Shown here in pieces: positions 21,997-35,669 of a DNA stretch of 64,000 bases; the stretch's first letter is position 1; every line of letters begins with the position of its first letter. A program made the translations under genes and the position numbers. The DNA is from Cinclus cinclus (Eukaryota > Chordata > Aves > Passeriformes > Cinclidae): assembly GCF_963662255.1 (NCBI RefSeq), contig NW_026912108.1, positions 516,001 through 580,000 on the forward strand. The letters are read 5' to 3'. The notes below the pieces were generated by a model. It searched no databases and was not told the origin of the DNA. It was given only the letters and a program-made list of their open reading frames with translations.

Positions 21997-23375
21997 TTCT
22001 CTGCGAGACAGCTCTCCGCAGCGCTAGTATTTGGCCAGGCTGAAATCAGCGCCACGGGAAGCCAATCTGACAAGCGGAGTGCAACGAGCGCGGCGATACG
22101 GAGCCACTTGGCAGGTGGCCGAAGAAAGACGGCTGCCCCGCGAATGTGGTGCCAGAAGGCAAGTTTCAGCAGGGCGTTCCGGGCGAGCTTAATGTGTAGC
22201 CGCAGTTGTTCTAGGCGAGATTGTAGCCGAGAAGCTTTCCGTCTCCATTCACGAGACAAGAAAAGCAGAACGCAATGGTCTAGAGGGTTGAGAAGAAAAG
22301 TGCTCGTAGCGAGCTCGTTGCGGCAGAAGCGAAAGCCAGGAGCAGCGTGCTCGCTGCGAGAAGTAGACGGCGCTTCGCCTCCTTGGGAAGGAAATCGCGT
22401 CTGGGCACGAACGGCAGCCAGCGAAGCTTCAGAACAGCAGGCTGTTCTGCTCAGCGTACGAGCCTGAAGTGAGTGGCAAGGGCTAAGGGGACAGTTCCAA
22501 GGCATCTAGCTTTCCTGCTAGCAATGCCATTTCTACCCTGCTGTGGAAAACATTGTCCTTTGCCCTTCTGCTCCGAGAGGCACAGAGCACCTCGGCAGAC
22601 GCAGTGCAGAGGGAAAGGACACAGTATCCGAGGGAGCGTGGCGCCGCTTAGGCGGGCAAAGCAGAAAGGTGCCGCCCGGCACTGGCTTTGACTCCCTGAG
22701 CTTCCTTGCTAGGACAGCAGCTGCCGAAAGCTGGCAACTAGGCTGCCAGAGTGCAGAATGTAGGCGGTCTGGCACGCCTGCTTGCCGAAAGCCAGGATCA
22801 GCGAGACAGCGTGCTAGGGTCTGTTTCACAGCACCCTGGAGAACACGCACTTGAAGAATGCCCTCTCTGCTCCGCAAAAACTCTGCCACAGTGAAGGTGG
22901 AAGAAGCAGCCTGTGGCCACGGGCAGAGCTGGTCAACAGCTGCGCCTAACTTTGCCAAGCTGCGAGAGCATTCTCAGCCGAGTTCTGCTTTGACAGAGCT
23001 ATTGCTGAACTTTTGAAGCCTCGGAGGCTGCTGAAACCAAGGCTGTGTTCTGCCTCTTCATTCTTGCCTTCCTGTGCTCCAGCGAGAAGTGAAGCTCTGG
23101 CAGGTCATTCAGCTTTGCCGCCTCTCTGCACGGAAAGCACTAGACAGAACTAGTGTGCTTCCTGCATGCTCTCTCCTCGCTTTTATGGTCACTGCACTGC
23201 TTTTTGCTTGGCAGCGTTCAAAGGGTCCACGGCATACCTCTTGCACAGCGAGAGGTGGCCGGCGAGGAATACTTGCTGGCTTAAGTCGTTCCATGCTCAA
23301 GGCATTCATCAGAGCAGCACAATGCGGGAAAAGAGGGGGGAACATTGCAGGACAAATTTCTATGCTGGAACATGA
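21997..23375 (+). repeat. Unit 17, long (first copy of 4098-bp higher-order repeat)
   Basis: C at offset 3 (gattctct) is shared only with units 20 and 22. It also has gaagcctcgg near offset 1020 (only here and unit 20) and A at offset 1200. It is identical to unit 20 at every marker site compared. Confidence 0.96.
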
Positions 23376-24715
23376 TTGTCTGCGAGACAGCTCTCCGCAG
23401 CGCTAGTATTTGGCCAGGCTGAAATCAGCGCCACGGGAAGCCAATCTGACAAGCGGAGTGCAACGAGCGCGGCGATACGGAGCCACTTGGCAGGTGGCCG
23501 AAGAAAGACGGCTGCCCCGCGAATGTGGTGCCAGAAGGCAAGTTTCAGCAGGGCGTTGCGGGCGAGCTTAATGTGTAGCCGCAGTTGTTCTAGGCGAGAT
23601 TGTAGCCGAGAAGCTTTCCGTCTCCATTCACGAGACAAGAAAAGCAGAACGCAATGGTTGCGGCAGAAGCGAAAGCCAGGAGCAGCGTGCTCGCTGCGAG
23701 AAGTAGACGGCGCTTCGCCTCCTTGGGAAGGAAATCGCGTCTGGGCACGAACGGCAGCCAGCGAAGCTTCAGAACAGCAGGCTGTTCTGCTCAGCGTACG
23801 AGCCTGAAGTGAGTGGCAAGGGCTAAGGGGACAGTTCCAAGGCATCTAGCTTTCCTGCTAGCAATGCCATTTCTACCCTGCTGTGGAAAACATTGTCCTT
23901 TGCCCTTCTGCTCCGAGAGGCACAGAGCACCTCGGCAGACGCAGTGCAGAGGGAAAGAACACAGTATCCGAGGGAGCGTGGCGCCGCTTAGGCGGGCAAA
24001 GCAGAAAGGTGCCGCCCGGCACTGGCTTTGACTCCCTGAGCTTCCTTGCTAGGACAGCAGCTGCCGAAAGCTGGCAACTAGGCTGCCAGAGTGCAGAATG
24101 TAGGCGGTCTGGCACGCCTGCTTGCCGAAAGCCAGTATCAGCGAGACAGCGTGCTAGGCTCTGTTTCACAGCACCCTGGAGAACACGCACTTGAAGAATG
24201 CCCTCTCTGCTCCGCAAAAGCTCTGCCACAGTGAAGGTGGAAGAAGCAGCCTGTGGCCACGGGCAGAGCTGGTCAACAGCTGCGCCTAACTTTGCCAAGC
24301 TGCGAGAGCATTCTCAGCCGAGTTCTGCTTTGACAGAGCTATTGCTGAACTTTTGCAGTCCCGGAGGCTGCTGAAACCAAGGCTGTGTTCTGCCTCTTCA
24401 TTCTTGCCTTCCTGTGCTCCAGCGAGAAGTGAAGCTCTGGCAGGTCATTCAGCTTTGCCGCCTCTCTGCACGGAAAGCACTAGACAGAACTAGTGTGCTT
24501 CGTGCATGCTCTCTCCTCGCTTTTATGGTCACTGCTCTGCTTTTTGCTTGGCAGCGTTCAAAGGCTCCACGGCATACCTCTTGCACAGCGAGAGGTGGCC
24601 GGCGAGGAATACTTGCTGGCTTAAGTCGTTCCATGCTCAAGGCATTCATCAGAGCAGCACAATGCGGGAAAAGAGGGGGGAACATTGCAGGACAAATTTC
24701 TATGCTGGAACATGA
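23376..24715 (+). repeat. Unit 18, short (first copy of 4098-bp higher-order repeat)
   Basis: The 39-bp block is absent. G at offset 183 (gcgttgcgg) occurs only here and in unit 21. It also has A at offset 622 (gaaagaacac) and TA at 800-801. Confidence 0.96.
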
Positions 24716-26094
24716 TTGTCTGCGAGACAGCTCTCCGCAGCGCTAGTATTTGGCCAGGCTGAAATCAGCGCCACGGGAAGCCAATCTGACAAGCGGAGTG
24801 CAACGAGCGCGGCGATACGGAGCCACTTGGCAGGTGGCCGAAGAAAGACGGCTGCCCCGCGAATGTGGTGCCAGAAGGCAAGTTTCAGCAGGGCGTTCCG
24901 GGCGAGCTTAATGTGTAGCCGCAGTTGTTCTAGGCGAGATTGTAGCCGAGAAGCTTTCCGTCTCCATTCACGAGACAAGAAAAGCAGAACGCAATGGTCT
25001 AGAGGGTTGAGAAGAAAAGTGCTCGTAGCGAGCTCGTTGCGGCAGAAGCGAAAGCCAGGAGCAGCGTGCTCGCTGCGAGAAGTAGACGGCGCTTCGCCTC
25101 CTTGGGAAGGAAATCGCGTCTGGGCACGAACGGCAGCCAGCGAAGCTTCAGAACAGCAGGCTGTTCTGCTCAGCGTACGAGCCTGAAGTGAGTGGCAAGG
25201 GCTAAGGGGACAGTTCCAAGGCATCTAGCTTTCCTGCTAGCAATGCCATTTCTACCCTGCTGTGGAAAACATTGTCCTTTGCCCTTCTGCTCCGAGAGGC
25301 ACAGAGCACCTCGGCAGACGCAGTGCAGAGGGAAAGGACACAGTATCCGAGGGAGCGTGGCGCCGCTTAGGCGGGCAAAGCAGAAAGGTGCCGCCCGGCA
25401 CTGGCTTTGACTCCCTGAGCTTCCTTGCTAGGACAGCAGCTGCCGAAAGCTGGCAACTAGGCTGCCAGAGTGCAGAATGTAGGCGGTCTGGCACGCCTGC
25501 TTGCCGAAAGCCAGGATCAGCGAGACAGCGTGCTAGGGTCTGTTTCACAGCACCCTGGAGAACACGCACTTGAAGAATGCCCTCTCTGCTCCGCAAAAAC
25601 TCTGCCACAGTGAAGGTGGAAGAAGCAGCCTGTGGCCACGGGCAGAGCTGGTCAACAGCTGCGCCTAACTTTGTCAAGCTGCGAGAGCATTCTCAGCCGA
25701 GTTCTGCTTTGACAGAGCTATTGCTGAACTTTTGCAGCCCCGGAGGCTGCTGAAACCAAGGCTGTGTTCTGCCTCTTCATTCTTGCCTTCCTGTGCTCCA
25801 GCGAGAAGTGAAGCTCTGGCACGGCATTCAGCTTTGCCGCCTCTCTGCACGGAAAGCACTAGACAGAACTAGTGTGCTTCCTGCATGCTCTCTCCTCGCT
25901 TTTATGGTCACTGCTCTGCTTTTTGCTTGGCAGCGTTCAAAGGCTCCACGGCATACCTCTTGCACAGCGAGAGGTGGCCGGCGAGGAATACTTGCTGGCT
26001 TAAGTCGTTCCATGCTCAAGGCATTCATCAGAGCAGCACAATGCGGGAAAAGAGGGGGGAACATTGCAGGACAAATTTCTATGCTGGAACATGA
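24716..26094 (+). repeat. Unit 19, long
   Basis: It has G at offset 3, A at 106, A at 884, T at 959 and C at 1166. It corresponds to unit 22 in the next higher-order copy; up to 25943 they differ only at offset 3 among the sites compared. Confidence 0.96.
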
Positions 26095-27473
26095 TTCTCT
26101 GCGAGACAGCTCTCCGCAGCGCTAGTATTTGGCCAGGCTGAAATCAGCGCCACGGGAAGCCAATCTGACAAGCGGAGTGCAACGAGCGCGGCGATACGGA
26201 GCCACTTGGCAGGTGGCCGAAGAAAGACGGCTGCCCCGCGAATGTGGTGCCAGAAGGCAAGTTTCAGCAGGGCGTTCCGGGCGAGCTTAATGTGTAGCCG
26301 CAGTTGTTCTAGGCGAGATTGTAGCCGAGAAGCTTTCCGTCTCCATTCACGAGACAAGAAAAGCAGAACGCAATGGTCTAGAGGGTTGAGAAGAAAAGTG
26401 CTCGTAGCGAGCTCGTTGCGGCAGAAGCGAAAGCCAGGAGCAGCGTGCTCGCTGCGAGAAGTAGACGGCGCTTCGCCTCCTTGGGAAGGAAATCGCGTCT
26501 GGGCACGAACGGCAGCCAGCGAAGCTTCAGAACAGCAGGCTGTTCTGCTCAGCGTACGAGCCTGAAGTGAGTGGCAAGGGCTAAGGGGACAGTTCCAAGG
26601 CATCTAGCTTTCCTGCTAGCAATGCCATTTCTACCCTGCTGTGGAAAACATTGTCCTTTGCCCTTCTGCTCCGAGAGGCACAGAGCACCTCGGCAGACGC
26701 AGTGCAGAGGGAAAGGACACAGTATCCGAGGGAGCGTGGCGCCGCTTAGGCGGGCAAAGCAGAAAGGTGCCGCCCGGCACTGGCTTTGACTCCCTGAGCT
26801 TCCTTGCTAGGACAGCAGCTGCCGAAAGCTGGCAACTAGGCTGCCAGAGTGCAGAATGTAGGCGGTCTGGCACGCCTGCTTGCCGAAAGCCAGGATCAGC
26901 GAGACAGCGTGCTAGGGTCTGTTTCACAGCACCCTGGAGAACACGCACTTGAAGAATGCCCTCTCTGCTCCGCAAAAACTCTGCCACAGTGAAGGTGGAA
27001 GAAGCAGCCTGTGGCCACGGGCAGAGCTGGTCAACAGCTGCGCCTAACTTTGCCAAGCTGCGAGAGCATTCTCAGCCGAGTTCTGCTTTGACAGAGCTAT
27101 TGCTGAACTTTTGAAGCCTCGGAGGCTGCTGAAACCAAGGCTGTGTTCTGCCTCTTCATTCTTGCCTTCCTGTGCTCCAGCGAGAAGTGAAGCTCTGGCA
27201 GGTCATTCAGCTTTGCCGCCTCTCTGCACGGAAAGCACTAGACAGAACTAGTGTGCTTCCTGCATGCTCTCTCCTCGCTTTTATGGTCACTGCACTGCTT
27301 TTTGCTTGGCAGCGTTCAAAGGGTCCACGGCATACCTCTTGCACAGCGAGAGGTGGCCGGCGAGGAATACTTGCTGGCTTAAGTCGTTCCATGCTCAAGG
27401 CATTCATCAGAGCAGCACAATGCGGGAAAAGAGGGGGGAACATTGCAGGACAAATTTCTATGCTGGAACATGA
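26095..27473 (+). repeat. Unit 20, long (second copy of 4098-bp higher-order repeat)
   Basis: It repeats unit 17 at a distance of 4098 bases, including C at offset 3, gaagcctcgg and A at offset 1200. Confidence 0.96.
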
Positions 27474-28813
27474 TTGTCTGCGAGACAGCTCTCCGCAGCG
27501 CTAGTATTTGGCCAGGCTGAAATCAGCGCCACGGGAAGCCAATCTGACAAGCGGAGTGCAACGAGCGCGGCGATACGGAGCCACTTGGCAGGTGGCCGAA
27601 GAAAGACGGCTGCCCCGCGAATGTGGTGCCAGAAGGCAAGTTTCAGCAGGGCGTTGCGGGCGAGCTTAATGTGTAGCCGCAGTTGTTCTAGGCGAGATTG
27701 TAGCCGAGAAGCTTTCCGTCTCCATTCACGAGACAAGAAAAGCAGAACGCAATGGTTGCGGCAGAAGCGAAAGCCAGGAGCAGCGTGCTCGCTGCGAGAA
27801 GTAGACGGCGCTTCGCCTCCTTGGGAAGGAAATCGCGTCTGGGCACGAACGGCAGCCAGCGAAGCTTCAGAACAGCAGGCTGTTCTGCTCAGCGTACGAG
27901 CCTGAAGTGAGTGGCAAGGGCTAAGGGGACAGTTCCAAGGCATCTAGCTTTCCTGCTAGCAATGCCATTTCTACCCTGCTGTGGAAAACATTGTCCTTTG
28001 CCCTTCTGCTCCGAGAGGCACAGAGCACCTCGGCAGACGCAGTGCAGAGGGAAAGAACACAGTATCCGAGGGAGCGTGGCGCCGCTTAGGCGGGCAAAGC
28101 AGAAAGGTGCCGCCCGGCACTGGCTTTGACTCCCTGAGCTTCCTTGCTAGGACAGCAGCTGCCGAAAGCTGGCAACTAGGCTGCCAGAGTGCAGAATGTA
28201 GGCGGTCTGGCACGCCTGCTTGCCGAAAGCCAGTATCAGCGAGACAGCGTGCTAGGCTCTGTTTCACAGCACCCTGGAGAACACGCACTTGAAGAATGCC
28301 CTCTCTGCTCCGCAAAAGCTCTGCCACAGTGAAGGTGGAAGAAGCAGCCTGTGGCCACGGGCAGAGCTGGTCAACAGCTGCGCCTAACTTTGCCAAGCTG
28401 CGAGAGCATTCTCAGCCGAGTTCTGCTTTGACAGAGCTATTGCTGAACTTTTGCAGTCCCGGAGGCTGCTGAAACCAAGGCTGTGTTCTGCCTCTTCATT
28501 CTTGCCTTCCTGTGCTCCAGCGAGAAGTGAAGCTCTGGCAGGTCATTCAGCTTTGCCGCCTCTCTGCACGGAAAGCACTAGACAGAACTAGTGTGCTTCG
28601 TGCATGCTCTCTCCTCGCTTTTATGGTCACTGCTCTGCTTTTTGCTTGGCAGCGTTCAAAGGCTCCACGGCATACCTCTTGCACAGCGAGAGGTGGCCGG
28701 CGAGGAATACTTGCTGGCTTAAGTCGTTCCATGCTCAAGGCATTCATCAGAGCAGCACAATGCGGGAAAAGAGGGGGGAACATTGCAGGACAAATTTCTA
28801 TGCTGGAACATGA
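27474..28813 (+). repeat. Unit 21, short (second copy of 4098-bp higher-order repeat)
   Basis: It repeats unit 18 at a distance of 4098 bases, including the rare G at offset 183 and A at offset 622. Confidence 0.96.
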
Positions 28814-30192
28814 TTCTCTGCGAGACAGCTCTCCGCAGCGCTAGTATTTGGCCAGGCTGAAATCAGCGCCACGGGAAGCCAATCTGACAAGCGGAGTGCA
28901 ACGAGCGCGGCGATACGGAGCCACTTGGCAGGTGGCCGAAGAAAGACGGCTGCCCCGCGAATGTGGTGCCAGAAGGCAAGTTTCAGCAGGGCGTTCCGGG
29001 CGAGCTTAATGTGTAGCCGCAGTTGTTCTAGGCGAGATTGTAGCCGAGAAGCTTTCCGTCTCCATTCACGAGACAAGAAAAGCAGAACGCAATGGTCTAG
29101 AGGGTTGAGAAGAAAAGTGCTCGTAGCGAGCTCGTTGCGGCAGAAGCGAAAGCCAGGAGCAGCGTGCTCGCTGCGAGAAGTAGACGGCGCTTCGCCTCCT
29201 TGGGAAGGAAATCGCGTCTGGGCACGAACGGCAGCCAGCGAAGCTTCAGAACAGCAGGCTGTTCTGCTCAGCGTACGAGCCTGAAGTGAGTGGCAAGGGC
29301 TAAGGGGACAGTTCCAAGGCATCTAGCTTTCCTGCTAGCAATGCCATTTCTACCCTGCTGTGGAAAACATTGTCCTTTGCCCTTCTGCTCCGAGAGGCAC
29401 AGAGCACCTCGGCAGACGCAGTGCAGAGGGAAAGGACACAGTATCCGAGGGAGCGTGGCGCCGCTTAGGCGGGCAAAGCAGAAAGGTGCCGCCCGGCACT
29501 GGCTTTGACTCCCTGAGCTTCCTTGCTAGGACAGCAGCTGCCGAAAGCTGGCAACTAGGCTGCCAGAGTGCAGAATGTAGGCGGTCTGGCACGCCTGCTT
29601 GCCGAAAGCCAGGATCAGCGAGACAGCGTGCTAGGGTCTGTTTCACAGCACCCTGGAGAACACGCACTTGAAGAATGCCCTCTCTGCTCCGCAAAAACTC
29701 TGCCACAGTGAAGGTGGAAGAAGCAGCCTGTGGCCACGGGCAGAGCTGGTCAACAGCTGCGCCTAACTTTGTCAAGCTGCGAGAGCATTCTCAGCCGAGT
29801 TCTGCTTTGACAGAGCTATTGCTGAACTTTTGCAGCCCCGGAGGCTGCTGAAACCAAGGCTGTGTTCTGCCTCTTCATTCTTGCCTTCCTGTGCTCCAGC
29901 GAGAAGTGAAGCTCTGGCACGGCATTCAGCTTTGCCGCCTCTCTGCACGGAAAGCACTAGACAGAACTAGTGTGCTTCCTGCATGCTCTCTCCTCGCTTT
30001 TATGGTCACTGCTCTGCTTTTTGCTTGGCAGCGTTCAAAGGGTCCACGGCATACCTCTTGCACAGCGAGAGGTGGCCGGCGAGGAATACTTGCTGGCTTA
30101 AGTCGTTCCATGCTCAAGGCATTCATCAGAGCAGCACAATGCGGGAAAAGAGGGGGGAACATTGCAGGACAAATTTCTATGCTGGAACATGA
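28814..30192 (+). repeat. Unit 22, long
   Basis: It begins with C at offset 3 like units 17 and 20 but then follows units 15 and 19 (A at 884, T at 959). It differs from unit 19 again at offset 1229 (30042). Confidence 0.96.
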
Positions 30193-31532
30193 TTGTCTGC
30201 GAGACAGCTCTCCGCAGCGCTAGTATTTGGCCAGGCTGAAATCAGCGCCACGGGAAGCCAATCTGACAAGCGGAGTGCAACGAGCGCGGCGATACGGGGC
30301 CACTTGGCAGGTGGCCGAAGAAAGACGGCTGCCCCGCGAATGTGGTGCCAGAAGGCAAGTTTCAGCAGGGCGTTCCGGGCGAGCTTAATGTGTAGCCGCA
30401 GTTGTTCTAGGCGAGATTGTAGCCGAGAAGCTTTCCGTCTCCATTCACGAGACAAGAAAAGCAGAACGCAATGGTTGCGGCAGAAGCGAAAGCCAGGAGC
30501 AGCGTGCTCGCTGCGAGAAGTAGACGGCGCTTCGCCTCCTTGGGAAGGAAATCGCGTCTGGGCACGAACGGCAGCCAGCGAAGCTTCAGAACAGCAGGCT
30601 GTTCTGCTCAGCGTACGAGCCTGAAGTGAGTGGCAAGGGCTAAGGGGACAGTTCCAAGGCATCTAGCTTTCCTGCTAGCAATGCCATTTCTACCCTGCTG
30701 TGGAAAACATTGTCCTTTGCCCTTCTGCTCCGAGAGGCACAGAGCACCTCGGCAGACGCAGTGCAGAGGGAAAGGACACAGTATCCGAGGGAGCGTGGCG
30801 CCGCTTAGGCGGGCAAAGCAGAAAGGTGCCGCCCGGCACTGGCTTTGACTCCCTGAGCTTCCTTGCTAGGACAGCAGCTGCCGAAAGCTGGCAACTAGGC
30901 TGCCAGAGTGCAGAATGTAGGCGGTCTGGCACGCCTGCTTGCCGAAAGCCAGGATCAGCGAGACAGCGTGCTAGGGTCTGTTTCACAGCACCCTGGAGAA
31001 CACGCACTTGAAGAATGCCCTCTCTGCTCCGCAAAAGCTCTGCCACAGTGAAGGTGGAAGAAGCAGCCTGTGGCCACGGGCAGAGCTGGTCAACAGCTGC
31101 GCCTAACTTTGCCAAGCTGCGAGAGCATTCTCAGCCGAGTTCTGCTTTGACAGAGCTATTGCTGAACTTTTGCAGCCCCGGAGGCTGCTGAAACCAAGGC
31201 TGTGTTCTGCCTCTTCATTCTTGCCTTCCTGTGCTCCAGCGAGAAGTGAAGCTCTGGCAGGGCATTCAGCTTTGCCGCCTCTCTGCACGGAAAGCACTAG
31301 ACAGAACTAGTGTGCTTCGTGCATGCTCTCTCCTCGCTTTTATGGTCACTGCTCTGCTTTTTGCTTGGCAGCGTTCAAAGGCTCCACGGCATACCTCTTG
31401 CACAACGAGAGGTGGCCGGCGAGGAATACTTGCTGGCTTAAGTCGTTCCATGCTCAAGGCATTCATCAGAGCAACACCATGAGGGAAAAGAGGGGGGAAC
31501 ATTGCAGGACAAATTTCTATGCTGGAACATGA
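30193..31532 (+). repeat. Unit 23, short
   Basis: The 39-bp block is absent. It has a combination seen in no other unit, ggcaggGcatt (G at both offset 1107 and 1109), plus A at offset 1252 and the caacaccatgaggg tail. It marks the boundary to a second alpha cluster. Confidence 0.96.
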
Positions 31533-32911
31533 TTGTCTGCGAGACAGCTCTCCGCAGCGCTAGTATTTGGCCAGGCTGAAATCAGCGCCACGGGAAGCCA
31601 ATCTGACAAGCGGAGTGCAACGAGCGCGGCGATACGGGGCCACTTGGCAGGTGGCCGAAGAAAGACGGCTGCCCCGCGAATGTGGTGCCAGAAGGCAAGT
31701 TTCAGCAGGGCGTTCCGGGCGAGCTTAATGTGTAGCCGCAGTTGTTCTAGGCGAGATTGTAGCCGAGAAGCTTTCCGTCTCCATTCACGAGACAAGAAAA
31801 GCAGAACGCAATGGTCTAGAGGGTTGAGAAGAAAAGTGCTCGTAGCGAGCTCGTTGCGGCAGAAGCGAAAGCCAGGAGCAGCGTGCTCGTTGCGAGAAGT
31901 AGACGGCGCTTCGCCTCCTTGGGAAGGAAATCGCGTCTGGGCACGAACGGCAGCCAGCGAAGCTTCAGAACAGCAGGCTGTTCTGCTCAGCGTACGAGCC
32001 TGAAGTGAGTGGCAAGGGCTAAGAGGACAGTTCCAAGGCATCTAGCTTTCCTGCTAGCAATGCCATTTCTACCCTGCTGTGGAAAACATTGTCCTTTGCC
32101 CTTCTGCTCCGAGAGGCACAGAGCACCTCGGCAGACGCAGTGCAGAGGGAAAGGACACAGTATCCGGGGGAGTGTGGCGCCGCTTAGGCGGGCAAAGCAG
32201 AAAGGTGCCGCCCGGCACTGGCTTTGACTCCCTGAGCTTCCTTGCTAGGACAGCAGCTGCCGAAAGCTGGCAACTAGGCTGCCAGAGTGCAGAATGTAGG
32301 CGGTCTGGCACGCCTGCTTGCCGAAAGCCAGTTTCAGCGAGACAGCGTGCTAGGCTCTGTTTCACAGCACCCTGGAGAACACGCACTTGAAGAATGCCCT
32401 CTCTGTTCCGCAAAAGCTCTGCCACAGTGAAGGTGGAAGAAGCAGCCTGTGGCCACGGGCAGAGCTGGTCAACAGCTGCGCCTAACTTTGCCAAGCTGCG
32501 AGAGCATTCTCAGCCGAGTTCTGCTTTGACAGAGCTATTGCTGAACTTTTGCAGCCCCGGAGGCTGCTGAAACCAAGGCTGTGTTCTGCCTCTTCATTCT
32601 TGCCTTCCTGTGCTCCAGCGAGAAGTGAAGCTCTGGCACGTCATTCAGCTTTGCCGCCTCTCTGCACGGAAAGCACTAGACAGAACTAGTGTGCTTCGTG
32701 CATGCTCTCTCCTCGCTTTTATTGTCACTGCTCTGCTTTTTGCTTGGCAGCGTTCAAAGGGTCCACGGCATACCTCTTGCACAGCGAGAGGTGGCCGGCG
32801 AGGAATACTTGCTGGCTTAAGTCGTTCCATGCTCAAGGCATTCATCAGAGCAACACAATGGGGGAAAAGAGGGGGGAACATTGCAGGACAAATTTCTATG
32901 CTGGAACATGA
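31533..32911 (+). repeat. Unit 24, long, alpha haplotype
   Basis: It carries the same alpha alleles as unit 4, including TT at 800-801, T at 874 and T at 1191. Confidence 0.96.
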
Positions 32912-34290
32912 TTGTCTGCGAGACAGCTCTCCGCAGCGCTAGTATTTGGCCAGGCTGAAATCAGCGCCACGGGAAGCCAATCTGACAAGCGGAGTGCAAC
33001 GAGCGCGGCGATACGGGGCCACTTGGCAGGTGGCCGAAGAAAGACGGCTGCCCCGCGAATGTGGTGCCAGAAGGCAAGTTTCAGCAGGGCGTTCCGGGCG
33101 AGCTTAATGTGTAGCCGCAGTTGTTCTAGGCGAGATTGTAGCCGAGAAGCTTTCCGTCTCCATTCACGAGACAAGAAAAGCAGAACGCAATGGTCTAGAG
33201 GGTTGAGAAGAAAAGTGCTCGTAGCGAGCTCGTTGCGGCAGAAGCGAAAGCCAGGAGCAGCGTGCTCGCTGCGAGAAGTAGACGGCGCTTCGCCTCCTTG
33301 GGAAGGAAATCGCGTCTGGGCACGAACGGCAGCCAGCGAAGCTTCAGAACAGCAGGCTGTTCTGCTCAGCGTACGAGCCTGAAGTGAGTGGCAAGGGCTA
33401 AGGGGACAGTTCCAAGGCATCTAGCTTTCCTGCTAGCAATGCCATTTCTACCCTGCTGTGGAAAACATTGTCCTTTGCCCTTCTGCTCCGAGAGGCACAG
33501 AGCACCTCGGCAGACGCAGTGCAGAGGGAAAGGACACAGTATCCGAGGGAGCGTGGCGCCGCTTAGGCGGGCAAAGCAGAAAGGTGCCGCCCGGCACTGG
33601 CTTTGACTCCCTGAGCTTCCTTGCTAGGACAGCAGCTGCCGAAAGCTGGCAACTAGGCTGCCAGAGTGCAGAATGTAGGCGGTCTGGCACGCCTGCTTGC
33701 CGAAAGCCAGGATCAGCGAGACAGCGTGCTAGGGTCTGTTTCACAGCACCCTGGAGAACACGCACTTGAAGAATGCCCTCTCTGCTCCGCAAAAGCTCTG
33801 CCACAGTGAAGGTGGAAGAAGCAGCCTGTGGCCACGGGCAGAGCTGGTCAACAGCTGCGCCTAACTTTGCCAAGCTGCGAGAGCATTCTCAGCCGAGTTC
33901 TGCTTTGACAGAGCTATTGCTGAACTTTTGCAGCCCCGGAGGCTGCTGAAACCAAGGCTGTGTTCTGCCTCTTCATTCTTGCCTTCCTGTGCTCCAGCGA
34001 GAAGTGAAGCTCTGGCACGGCATTCAGCTTTGCCGCCTCTCTGCACGGAAAGCACTAGACAGAACTAGTGTGCTTCGTGCATGCTCTCTCCTCGCTTTTA
34101 TGGTCACTGCTCTGCTTTTTGCTTGGCAGCGTTCAAAGGGTCCACGCCATACCTCTTGCACAACGAGAGGTGGCCGGCGAGGAATACTTGCTGGCTTAAG
34201 TCGTTCCATGCTCAAGGCATTCATCAGAGCAACACCATGAGGGAAAAGAGGGGGGAACATTGCAGGACAAATTTCTATGCTGGAACATGA
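32912..34290 (+). repeat. Unit 25, long
   Basis: It is non-alpha (C at offset 358, A at 635, C at 641) between two alpha units. It has a private C in cacgCcat (34147) and the caacaccatgaggg tail. Confidence 0.96.
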
Positions 34291-35669
34291 TTGTCTGCGA
34301 GACAGCTCTCCGCAGCGCTAGTATTTGGCCAGGCTGAAATCAGCGCCACGGGAAGCCAATCTGACAAGCGGAGTGCAACGAGCGCGGCGATACGGGGCCA
34401 CTTGGCAGGTGGCCGAAGAAAGACGGCTGCCCCGCGAATGTGGTGCCAGAAGGCAAGTTTCAGCAGGGCGTTCCGGGCGAGCTTAATGTGTAGCCGCAGT
34501 TGTTCTAGGCGAGATTGTAGCCGAGAAGCTTTCCGTCTCCATTCACGAGACAAGAAAAGCAGAACGCAATGGTCTAGAGGGTTGAGAAGAAAAGTGCTCG
34601 TAGCGAGCTCGTTGCGGCAGAAGCGAAAGCCAGGAGCAGCGTGCTCGTTGCGAGAAGTAGACGGCGCTTCGCCTCCTTGGGAAGGAAATCGCGTCTGGGC
34701 ACGAACGGCAGCCAGCGAAGCTTCAGAACAGCAGGCTGTTCTGCTCAGCGTACGAGCCTGAAGTGAGTGGCAAGGGCTAAGAGGACAGTTCCAAGGCATC
34801 TAGCTTTCCTGCTAGCAATGCCATTTCTACCCTGCTGTGGAAAACATTGTCCTTTGCCCTTCTGCTCCGAGAGGCACAGAGCACCTCGGCAGACGCAGTG
34901 CAGAGGGAAAGGACACAGTATCCGGGGGAGTGTGGCGCCGCTTAGGCGGGCAAAGCAGAAAGGTGCCGCCCGGCACTGGCTTTGACTCCCTGAGCTTCCT
35001 TGCTAGGACAGCAGCTGCCGAAAGCTGGCAACTAGGCTGCCAGAGTGCAGAATGTAGGCGGTCTGGCACGCCTGCTTGCCGAAAGCCAGTTTCAGCGAGA
35101 CAGCGTGCTAGGCTCTGTTTCACAGCACCCTGGAGAACACGCACTTGAAGAATGCCCTCTCTGTTCCGCAAAAGCTCTGCCACAGTGAAGGTGGAAGAAG
35201 CAGCCTGTGGCCACGGGCAGAGCTGGTCAACAGCTGCGCCTAACTTTGCCAAGCTGCGAGAGCATTCTCAGCCGAGTTCTGCTTTGACAGAGCTATTGCT
35301 GAACTTTTGCAGCCCCGGAGGCTGCTGAAACCAAGGCTGTGTTCTGCCTCTTCATTCTTGCCTTCCTGTGCTCCAGCGAGAAGTGAAGCTCTGGCACGTC
35401 ATTCAGCTTTGCCGCCTCTCTGCACGGAAAGCACTAGACAGAACTAGTGTGCTTCGTGCATGCTCTCTCCTCGCTTTTATTGTCACTGCTCTGCTTTTTG
35501 CTTGGCAGCGTTCAAAGGGTCCACGGCATACCTCTTGCACAGCGAGAGGTGGCCGGCGAGGAATACTTGCTGGCTTAAGTCGTTCCATGCTCAAGGCATT
35601 CATCAGAGCAACACAATGGGGGAAAAGAGGGGGGAACATTGCAGGACAAATTTCTATGCTGGAACATGA
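34291..35669 (+). repeat. Unit 26, long, alpha haplotype (last in window)
   Basis: It matches units 4 and 24 at the marker sites. No alpha unit occurs in the 28 kb to its right. Confidence 0.96.
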
